A stretch of 10,342 bases of DNA from Candidatus Pelagibacterales bacterium. Lineage in GTDB: Bacteria; Pseudomonadota; Alphaproteobacteria; Pelagibacterales; AG-422-B15. A program made the position numbers and the translations under genes. Shown piece by piece: positions 6,244 to 10,208 of this stretch; the first letter of the stretch is position 1, and each line of letters begins with the position of its first letter. The DNA is taken from contig JADHQX010000037.1 in the NCBI GenBank assembly GCA_016777745.1, forward strand, positions 1 through 10,342, written 5' to 3'. The notes under the pieces are model-generated. The model saw nothing but the letters and a program-made list of their open reading frames with translations, had not been told where the DNA came from and did no database searches.

Positions 6244-6272
6244 AATATAGCACGCCTAGGCGCAAAAGTCAA
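6244..6272 (-). promoter_or_regulatory. Sigma70-type promoter with palindromic spacer
   Basis: The -35 box TTGACT is at 6267-6272 and the -10 box TATATT at 6244-6249, with 17-nt spacing. The spacer contains the 10-bp palindrome CGCCTAGGCG at 6253-6262, a plausible operator. The start site near 6237 gives a leader of about 25 nt for the 130-aa gene, with the lysin next. Confidence 0.78.
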
Positions 6273-6285
6273 CCTATTTTGGTAA
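6265..6285 (-). repeat. 21-bp promoter-associated element, copy 2
   Basis: On the minus strand it reads TTACCAAAATAGGTTGACTT followed by T, matching copy 1 at 5174-5194 at 20 of 21 positions. It begins three bases after the nuclease stop codon (6286-6288) on the transcribed strand, or directly adjacent, and ends just past the -35 box. Confidence 0.6.
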
Positions 6286-6753
6286 CTATTTCATTTCTTC
6301 GACTGCGGCGTCATAAACTGCTTTGCTCATAGTACCGTTTTCAAGCAATCTTGTTCTATTTGCCATGTGCTGTGCATCAACATCGTCTTTTGAACCACCA
6401 AAGTATGCTACAGCATGTCCCTCTTCGACAAGTATATCAGTGCATCTTCTGTTGTCATCAACGAGGAAGTCTCCGAGAATACGTCCGAACTTTCCTTTTT
6501 TGTCTTCTCCGCTTCGATCGATTTCTGTTTTAAGTACTTGGATCGACCCAATCGGTAGTAGTTCTTTAAGTCTGTCTTTGCTTGCGATTCCAAAGGCTTT
6601 CTCCACTTTATCACGAGTTCTTGATTCTGGTGTGTCAATACCCATCATGCGAACACGTTCTTTGTGCATCCACACTCCAAAGCCTAGATCAATATCCACA
6701 TCAACGGTGTCTCCGTCTACTACTCTTAATATTTTACATTTGTATTCGTACAT
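6286..6753 (-). CDS. Staphylococcal nuclease-like (SNase) thermonuclease
   Basis: This is a predicted Ca2+-dependent phosphodiesterase of the SNase/OB fold, 155 residues, matching the family's compact core. VVDGDTVDVDIDLGFG lies at residues 11-26, with Asp residues near the metal site. VRMMGIDTPESRTRDK at 34-49 carries the catalytic-type Arg35, Asp40 and Glu43. FGRILGDF at 89-96 carries the second Arg (R91). LVEEGHAVAYFGG near 109-121 is the usual C-terminal block. There is no signal peptide, so it probably acts in the cytoplasm, perhaps on host DNA or in nucleotide recycling. A GAGGG Shine-Dalgarno precedes the ATG at 6751-6753. It is the last gene before the promoter at 6244-6272 and follows the 113-aa membrane-protein gene by 14 nt. 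Confidence 0.92.
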   Translation of the reverse strand: MYEYKCKILRVVDGDTVDVDIDLGFGVWMHKERVRMMGIDTPESRTRDKVEKAFGIASKDRLKELLPIGSIQVLKTEIDRSGEDKKGKFGRILGDFLVDDNRRCTDILVEEGHAVAYFGGSKDDVDAQHMANRTRLLENGTMSKAVYDAAVEEMK

Positions 6754-6767
6754 TTGTTTTCCCTCTA

Positions 6768-7109
6768 TTATTCATCCAAGTTTAGTGCTTGGTCACCCCA
6801 TTCTTCCATTACAAACTCTCCAAAGGCTGTTCCAAAGAGCCACATTAATGTTAGAATAATTACTCCTACACATATTATAAGTGCCCATACTAAAATTTGT
6901 AGTAATATATGCCTGCCCTCTGCCCAATGTGCTACTTTTTTTATTTTGTTCTTAAACCCGTCTAACAAATAAGTGCCTATTACCCAACGTGCTAATCTCA
7001 TCACGATTAGGATAGGTGAACTTAATACGTCAAACAGTATTAAGAACAGATCGACAGCTAGATCCACAATATGGTCTATGTTCAACCATTTGCGAAATCT
7101 TTGCCACAT
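6768..7109 (-). CDS. Small membrane protein (113 aa, unknown)
   Basis: The protein begins MWQRFRKWLNIDHIVDLAVD and contains two hydrophobic segments. The first spans about residues 16-40 and is partly amphipathic (LFLILFDVLSSPILIVM). The second spans about 68-92 (ILLQILVWALIICVGVIILTLMWLF). A basic loop, FKNKIKKVAHWAEGRH, lies between them, and the tail is acidic. This fits a two-pass inner-membrane protein. The start overlaps the previous gene's stop as TGATG, implying translational coupling. Size and topology would also suit a holin or an infection-exclusion protein, and it lies a few genes from the lysin, but there is no motif to decide. Confidence 0.75.
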   Translation of the reverse strand: MWQRFRKWLNIDHIVDLAVDLFLILFDVLSSPILIVMRLARWVIGTYLLDGFKNKIKKVAHWAEGRHILLQILVWALIICVGVIILTLMWLFGTAFGEFVMEEWGDQALNLDE

Positions 7110-7306
7110 CAGTCATCTCTATCTTTCAATAGGTCTTTCATGACATTTGTTGCTGTATTAGTAAAGCACCTTGGCGCTACACTATGTATTATCAAAGCAG
7201 GCACTAACAGTTGTAACTTAACTGCTGTCTTTAGTGCTGTCTTCATATGCTCTAACGGTTTTTGGTCAACCGATGCTAGGTGTAACTTGCACTGTTTACT
7301 GAACAT
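7109..7306 (-). CDS. Small DUF6356-like protein (65 aa)
   Basis: From residue 7 the protein follows the pattern I know from DUF6356 proteins: CKLHLASVDQKPLEHMKTAL, then KLQLLVPALIIHSVAPRCFT, then a short charged end (DLLKDRDD). The conserved elements are HLxxV, EHM and HSxxPxxF. It has one hydrophobic stretch that could sit at or in the membrane. I use the ATG at 7304-7306 because it keeps the HLxxV element, although its Shine-Dalgarno is weak and it overlaps the preceding gene by 11 nt. An ATG at 7244-7246 would give 45 residues. The frame extending to 7339 would need a TTG start. Function unknown. Confidence 0.6.
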   Translation of the reverse strand: MFSKQCKLHLASVDQKPLEHMKTALKTAVKLQLLVPALIIHSVAPRCFTNTATNVMKDLLKDRDD

Positions 7307-7499
7307 TGTCGCCGACCATTTCAAATAACGCAGGACCAAAACTACTTGCGGCCCAACCTAATGCTACAATAGTAATAACACCGTATACCAACCACTTCAT
7401 CTTAAAATCATCTACTACCATTTTAAGTGCTACTAATTCGTTTCCTAGTATACGTACTGCAATTTCTAACTTACCTGTGTTATCTTCTTTTTCGGCCAT
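7296..7499 (-). CDS. Small single-pass membrane protein (67 aa)
   Basis: A polar N-terminus (MAEKEDNTGKLEIAVRILGN) leads into a helix and then a membrane segment near residues 35-60 (WLVYGVITIVALGWAASSFG), with a short C-terminus. AGGAG lies 8 nt before the ATG, a strong site. It heads the run 7499-6286 and follows a terminator, so a promoter must lie between 7500 and 7543; an AATAAATA box is present there. A small membrane protein beside other membrane genes and near a lysin could be holin-like, but no family is recognised. Confidence 0.72.
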   Translation of the reverse strand: MAEKEDNTGKLEIAVRILGNELVALKMVVDDFKMKWLVYGVITIVALGWAASSFGPALFEMVGDNVQ

Positions 7500-7522
7500 T
7501 TACACTTCTCCTGTTATACTAG

Positions 7523-7530
7523 TATTTATT
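7523..7530 (-). promoter_or_regulatory. Candidate T4-type late promoter box (AATAAATA)
   Basis: The minus-strand octamer AATAAATA fits the NATAAATA late-promoter consensus of T4-like marine phages. It lies 23 nt before the start of the 67-aa gene and just after the terminator at 7544-7571. No -35 box is evident, as expected for such promoters. The region is AT-rich, so chance is possible. Confidence 0.4.
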
Positions 7531-7543
7531 GATTTTTAGCCAT

Positions 7544-7571
7544 AAAAAAAGGCCCCCTAAGGAGCCTTTTT
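7544..7571. terminator. Intrinsic (bidirectional-looking) terminator after the outer-membrane protein gene
   Basis: A 6-bp GC-rich stem (7551-7556 with 7561-7566, one G-T pair) and a 4-nt loop are flanked by A7 at 7544-7550 and T5 at 7567-7571. On the minus strand the hairpin is followed by T7, so it ends the outer-membrane protein transcript 20 nt after the stop. Confidence 0.88.
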
Positions 7572-7591
7572 AATTTAGTCCTAAGACTGCT

Positions 7592-8179
7592 TTAGAACTT
7601 AAACGTTAAACCTACTTCAGCGTTTCTATCGCCTGGGTTTTTAAAATTGATGTCACGTGCTTCTGTAACAGTTAATTTTGCACTAACTGCTTCTGATAAA
7701 GCATACGATGCGCCTACTTCAACATATGAAGAGTTGCGATCAAAGTCTACAATATCATTTTGAGTTGACTGCCATGCATAACCTAGTTCTGCAAATGGCG
7801 TTAGTTTGCCCATGGTGTGTGTTACACCTACATACGGTGAAAGGTCCATTGTACGTGTGTCTGCTGTAAAGCTATCACCAAAGCTAAATTCTGCTGATGC
7901 ACCTGCATATAACGGAGTTGCTGGAACATCCATTTCTGTGCCTAGTTTTAAAGCAAAGTCGTCTACAGCGCCGTTACGTTTCCATTTTACTGTAGCATCT
8001 AGTGATGACACTTTGCCAGCTACTGCAAACTCAGTTGCACCTGTTTTTGGTGAATTGATGCTAATTGAATAGTCATCAGTAACTGCGGTCATCTTAATCG
8101 CAGTGTTGTCGAAATCTTCTGCAAAAGCAGTCGAACTCAACATAGTCGCAATAGCAACCGTTAGTAAAGTTTTTTTCAT
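7592..8179 (-). CDS. Secreted outer-membrane beta-barrel protein (porin-like, 195 aa)
   Basis: A Sec signal peptide (MKKTLLTVAIATMLSSTAFA, cleavage before EDFDN) is followed by alternating polar and hydrophobic strands. These include ATEFAVAGKVSSLDATVKWK, DFALKLGTEM, LYAGASAEFSFGDSF, LSPYVGVTHTMGKLTPFAEL, SSYVEVGASYALSEAVSAKL and AEVGLTFKF. The C-terminal Phe after alternating residues is the usual outer-membrane assembly signal. The size suits a barrel of about 8 strands. Phage-encoded outer-membrane proteins can replace or mask a receptor, so superinfection exclusion is the main inference; there is no direct evidence. It is a single-gene unit between the tmRNA terminator and its own terminator. 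AAGGA lies about 12 nt upstream of the ATG. Confidence 0.82.
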   Translation of the reverse strand: MKKTLLTVAIATMLSSTAFAEDFDNTAIKMTAVTDDYSISINSPKTGATEFAVAGKVSSLDATVKWKRNGAVDDFALKLGTEMDVPATPLYAGASAEFSFGDSFTADTRTMDLSPYVGVTHTMGKLTPFAELGYAWQSTQNDIVDFDRNSSYVEVGASYALSEAVSAKLTVTEARDINFKNPGDRNAEVGLTFKF

Positions 8180-8205
8180 TTTAGATTAGTTTCCTTTTAT
8201 TTTTC

Positions 8206-8225
8206 TTTTTATATCGATATAAAAA
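8206..8225. repeat. 20-bp perfect palindrome upstream of the outer-membrane protein gene
   Basis: TTTTTATATCGATATAAAAA is self-complementary over all 20 bases. It lies between the tmRNA terminator hairpin and the start at 8179, sharing the A/T run of the terminator. The minus strand contains TATAAAAA, 7 of 8 to the T4 late box, so it may be the gene's promoter or an operator. Confidence 0.55.
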
Positions 8226-8250
8226 AACGCTAAGGACTTGTTCCCCAGCG
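8221..8250 (-). terminator. Intrinsic terminator of the tmRNA gene
   Basis: On the minus strand, CGCTGGGGA and TCCTTAGCG pair over 9 bp (two G-T pairs) around the loop ACAAG, followed by T7 at 8221-8227. Confidence 0.88.
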
Positions 8251-8344
8251 AAATTATTTATCCCCTACGCTTTACAGTTAACTGCAAAGTGAATTAAGTG
8301 GCCCGTCCTGTTGCCCGGTGGAACCATACCGCGAAGTTTACAGC

Positions 8345-8419
8345 CTAGGCTGCAAGTAGCTCACTATCCATAGACATGTCTATAGATGTAAACGCTTCAG
8401 GTTTGAAATTTGCGTTTGC
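8345..8419 (-). other. tmRNA tag reading frame (24 codons plus TAG)
   Basis: Reading from GCA at 8417-8419, the tag begins ANANFKPEAF, continues TSIDMSMD and ends SELLAA before TAG at 8345-8347. The AN-N-F start and the LAA-type end fit bacterial tags, but 24 encoded residues is about twice the usual 10-14. A 14-bp palindrome (8370-8383) lies in the extra part. The stop sits in a second palindrome, CAGCCTAGGCTG (8341-8352). Confidence 0.85.
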
Positions 8420-8504
8420 AATTATCAATTTTCTTCGCGATAACCGTGCTTAGATCCGGGTAACTCCACTCTTCTATCCAGTCAGTCGATCCTATTTCAG
8501 CCCC

Positions 8505-8619
8505 ATCATAATAAGTCTTGCATGTCGCGGTGAATAATTGTTTATGCAAATATATTCAACGCAAAATTTTCTAAATTGCCAAAGTAGTACTTCGTCCATT
8601 ATTACCTCAAAACTTATTA
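8505..8619 (-). other. tmRNA intervening segment, to be removed from the precursor
   Basis: This spacer joins the CCA end to the 5' G of the coding piece. Its ends, with the ACCA tail, pair over 16 positions (8608-8623 with 8505-8520) with a single C-A mismatch and one G-T pair, including a perfect 10-bp CATAATAAGT inverted repeat. This continues the acceptor stem into a helix of about 23 bp and closes an 87-nt loop. Confidence 0.75.
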
Positions 8620-8682
8620 TGGTGGAGCTGCCGGGTACCGCCCCCGGGTCCTGTCCAGTCGTCAAATTGTTTCAACGTTACA
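8620..8682 (-). ncRNA. ssrA: tmRNA acceptor piece
   Basis: From the predicted start site near 8682 to the encoded CCA at 8620-8622, about 63 nt. It holds the T-arm and the 3' acceptor strand. The T-loop reads GGCGGTA rather than the tRNA-like TTCRANY. The true 5' end is not visible in the sequence. Confidence 0.8.
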
Positions 8683-8688
8683 GTTATA

Positions 8689-8717
8689 TTTATACAGTCT
8701 TTTAAGGTTGTTGTCAA
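8689..8717 (-). promoter_or_regulatory. tmRNA promoter with overlapping T4-type late box
   Basis: The -35 box TTGACA is at 8712-8717 and the -10 box TATAAA at 8689-8694, 17 nt apart. The -10 box is part of TATAAATA (8687-8694), the T4 late-promoter consensus. The -35 box overlaps the stop codon of the 77-aa gene. The start site would be near 8682. Confidence 0.82.
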
Positions 8718-8947
8718 CCTTTTTCTGTATTTAATTTGCTTTGTTCATATTTCATCATTAGAGCATAGAGGTCATCTGTTTTTTTGAGTAGACCGTTTGG
8801 TTGTACAACAAAAACATCTCCGGGCTTATAAAGATGACTACCTTTGTATGTGCCATCTTTTCTTAATCCCATAACTTCACCAGGCCAATCACCTCGAACA
8901 GTAAAGTGTTCTCCAACTTGTTCAATTGTATAATCCATCCACATCAT
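8714..8947 (-). CDS. Small conserved hypothetical phage protein (77 aa)
   Basis: A soluble, mostly beta-looking protein without a known family: MDYTIEQVGEHFTVRGDWPG near residues 4-23, then GLRKDGTYKGSHLYKPGDVF and VVQPNGLLKK, ending in a polar helix. The repeated Gly-Asp and Pro-Gly turns suggest a small beta barrel. There are two adjacent ATG codons (8945-8947 and 8942-8944); AGGA lies 9 nt before the first, which directly abuts the stop of the gene before it. Its TGA is embedded in the -35 box of the tmRNA promoter. Function unknown. Confidence 0.72.
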   Translation of the reverse strand: MMWMDYTIEQVGEHFTVRGDWPGEVMGLRKDGTYKGSHLYKPGDVFVVQPNGLLKKTDDLYALMMKYEQSKLNTEKG

Positions 8948-9124
8948 TTACCAGAATCCTAAAGTCCTACCATTGCCTGCTATAATCATTAGGCAAGTCA
9001 CTATATGTAATACAAACCACGGTGTTCTAATAATCAAATGTATATGGTCATCTTTTTTATCATCATTGTATGCACTACTACCCATAGCCTTGCACCAATA
9101 TTTCCATATACTTTTGACCATCAT
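8948..9124 (-). CDS. Small membrane protein (58 aa)
   Basis: The frame, read directly from the sequence, gives a 58-residue protein beginning MMVKSIWKYWCKAMGSSAYN. A charged stretch (DDKKDDHIH) follows, then one membrane segment near residues 36-50 (WFVLHIVTCLMIIAG) and the ending GFW. The layout resembles small phage proteins I recall from marine T4-like genomes (WKYWCKAxG...R-x-W-x-L-x-V-x-TCL). It starts 18 nt after the Hc1-like gene and its TAA is directly followed by the next ATG, which supports a real operon gene. The Shine-Dalgarno is weak (GGTG). There are two possible start ATGs one codon apart (9122-9124 and 9119-9121). Confidence 0.7.
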   Translation of the reverse strand: MMVKSIWKYWCKAMGSSAYNDDKKDDHIHLIIRTPWFVLHIVTCLMIIAGNGRTLGFW

Positions 9125-9142
9125 CACACCGTGATCTATTAA

Positions 9143-9319
9143 TTACATTGCGTTCTTTTTGTCTTGTACTTCTTTTCTGCGTTCTTTGGTAAGTTTACCT
9201 AGATCACCTAGTGCTTTTCTAGCTCTAGTTGCTGCAGCTTTAACGCCTTTTTCTTCAAATGTTGCATGTTCTGCAAGATAGTTTTGATACGCTTGTACTA
9301 TTTCTTCATGTACGTTCAT
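9143..9319 (-). CDS. Histone H1-like (Hc1-type) small basic protein (58 aa)
   Basis: The frame gives 58 residues: an N-terminal acidic helix (MNVHEEIVQAYQNYLAEHAT), then EEKGVKAAATRARKALGDLG and a basic end KLTKERRKEVQDKKNAM. The KGVKAAATRARKAL...KLTKERRKE block resembles the N-terminal part of the chlamydial Hc1 family (GNKAAAQRVR...KxYRKES). Such proteins occur in marine phages and may bind DNA or RNA, though this is inferred from charge and resemblance only. AAGGAG lies 6 nt before the ATG, and a fully consensus promoter lies just upstream. It heads a three-gene unit. Confidence 0.8.
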   Translation of the reverse strand: MNVHEEIVQAYQNYLAEHATFEEKGVKAAATRARKALGDLGKLTKERRKEVQDKKNAM

Positions 9320-9340
9320 GTTATTCTCCTTTATTTAATT

Positions 9341-9369
9341 ATTATACGAAATTTTTTTCAGTTTGTCAA
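9341..9369 (-). promoter_or_regulatory. Full-consensus sigma70-type promoter
   Basis: TTGACA at 9364-9369 and TATAAT at 9341-9346 are separated by exactly 17 nt, a perfect match to consensus, preceded by AAAAGG. It lies directly after the PAAR stop (9374) and 21 nt before the start of the Hc1-like gene. Confidence 0.88.
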
Positions 9370-9373
9370 CCTT

Positions 9374-9670
9374 TTAATCACCTACAAAGACATTTCCAGA
9401 TCCGCCTGCTGTAACAGGAGCACAATGAGCACCACCTAGTGGCACACATAGATTATCTGGATTTGCATTTTCAGGTGTATTGTTGACAACAAGTTTATTA
9501 TTAATATAAACTTTGTTATTTGCGGCAATAAGTTCGCCGCCGCCGTGTGTGTTTGGGTCTCCATCTACAGAGACTAACAAATTATTTGCATATACATTTG
9601 ACTGTCCTGTAACAGTTGTAGTTGCACCGCAAGCTCTTCCGTCAGTATCTCTATGGATGGCCACACTCAT
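9374..9670 (-). CDS. PAAR-repeat spike-tip protein
   Basis: PAAR proteins cap the membrane-piercing spike of contractile tails, as gp5.4 does in T4, with a metal site at the tip. The 98-residue protein starts MSVAIHRDTDGRACGATTTV and has the repeated extended turns of the fold. DPNTHGGGELIAANNKVYIN follows near residues 38-57, and CVPLGGAHCAPV near 75-86. His42, Cys75, His82 and Cys83 are candidates for the metal ligands. The ATG at 9668-9670 overlaps the previous stop as TAATG; the frame running up to 9739 lies in the preceding gene and is rejected. It is the only virion-structural gene in view. A toxin-delivery role, as in type VI secretion, is unlikely because there is no extension domain. 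Confidence 0.88.
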   Translation of the reverse strand: MSVAIHRDTDGRACGATTTVTGQSNVYANNLLVSVDGDPNTHGGGELIAANNKVYINNKLVVNNTPENANPDNLCVPLGGAHCAPVTAGGSGNVFVGD

Positions 9671-9957
9671 TATATTGCAATACCTGAGGTTGTTGCAACA
9701 TATTGTTTGCTTATTTCGTCTTGTGTTTTTGATACACAAGACACAGATGCTGTTCGCATCATAAACTTGTTATCTGGGTTTACACTAAACATATACGGTG
9801 CTAAACCTAAACCTTTTTCTTGTGCAATAAGCACCATTGGTTTTCTTAATGTATAGTGGTTATCATCTTCTGATTCAAGTCGAGCTACAATTTCTTCGCC
9901 CGAACTTAGTTTTAGAGATACAGTATCTCCGTTTTTATATGGTGTTTCAATTAACAT
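9670..9957 (-). CDS. Sm-like small beta-barrel phage protein (95 aa)
   Basis: The N-terminal part, VSLKLSSGEEIVARLESEDD near residues 13-32 then HYTLRKPMVLIAQ, has the strand-Gly-strand pattern of the Sm1 motif of LSm/Hfq-like folds. The continuation (GLGLAPYMFSVNPDNKFMMR) does not match the RNA-binding Hfq Sm2 motif closely. It may bind nucleic acid or be a structural small barrel. It overlaps the glutaredoxin stop and the PAAR start by one base each, and both junctions read AATATAATG. Conserved in marine T4-like phages as I recall, without known function. Confidence 0.7.
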   Translation of the reverse strand: MLIETPYKNGDTVSLKLSSGEEIVARLESEDDNHYTLRKPMVLIAQEKGLGLAPYMFSVNPDNKFMMRTASVSCVSKTQDEISKQYVATTSGIAI

Positions 9958-10208
9958 TATATTGTGTGTCCTGTGCCGTTGTATCCAGTTGATTCGATAT
10001 AATCTAGCATACCTTCATACCCGCCAACTTTATTTTCTCCAATTCTAATTTGTGGAAATGTTCTTGCTGTTGGGAACTGTTCAAATAGTTCGTCTCGAGT
10101 AAAGTCAGCATCTAATGTATAGTACTTAAACTTATATCCTCTAGCTTCGCACCAGGTCTTTGCTTTTGTGCAACTCGGACAAGCCGGCTTGCCATAGATT
10201 TCAATCAT
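9957..10208 (-). CDS. Glutaredoxin
   Basis: This 83-residue redox protein has the classic layout: MIEIYGKPACPSCTKAKTWC with the dithiol motif C10-P-S-C13, the cis-proline block TFPQI at 50-54, and GGYEGMLDYI at 62-71. The variant active site CPSC replaces the common CPYC. Its start overlaps the NrdB stop as ATGA, so it is probably the electron donor that re-reduces the phage ribonucleotide reductase, as NrdC does in T4. Identity is secure; the partnership is inferred from position. Confidence 0.93.
   Translation of the reverse strand: MIEIYGKPACPSCTKAKTWCEARGYKFKYYTLDADFTRDELFEQFPTARTFPQIRIGENKVGGYEGMLDYIESTGYNGTGHTI

Larger units (their letters stand above)
8221..8682 (-). ncRNA. ssrA: Circularly permuted (two-piece) tmRNA precursor
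   Basis: tmRNA rescues stalled ribosomes and adds a degradation tag. Here the 3' (acceptor) part comes first: T-stem CCGGG/CCCGG at 8631-8647, acceptor strand CAGCTCC at 8624-8630, discriminator A and CCA ending at 8620. After a 115-nt spacer (8505-8619) comes the 5' part, starting GGGGCTGAAATAGGATCGAC at 8504. GGGGCTG pairs with CAGCTCC over 7 bp, with G3-U70 (8502-8626), the alanine identity pair. The resume codon GCA at 8417-8419 lies in TGATAATTGCAAAC, close to the E. coli context. The tag ends LLAA-stop. A promoter and a terminator bracket the unit. This order is the alphaproteobacterial (and some cyanobacterial) form. I could not fold the helix joining the two pieces beyond the acceptor stem with confidence. 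Confidence 0.92.

Noticed and set aside
6323..6859. Plus-strand open frame of 178 codons opposite the nuclease gene
   Set aside because: The product is Ser/Leu/Pro-rich low-quality sequence mirroring a well-supported nuclease on the other strand, and has no Shine-Dalgarno context.
7244..7271. TTGACC with TATGAA as a promoter before the small DUF6356-like gene's internal ATG
   Set aside because: Both boxes are weak, and the site lies inside a gene that fits an operon read from upstream.
8254..8262. GATAAATA as a late promoter of the outer-membrane protein gene
   Set aside because: It lies upstream of the tmRNA terminator hairpin and inside the tmRNA coding piece, so transcripts would meet the terminator at once.
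8221..8682. An ordinary one-piece tmRNA or an isolated tRNA
   Set aside because: The acceptor end with CCA comes upstream of the GGGGCTG start, no anticodon arm is present, and a tag frame is. The order is clearly permuted.
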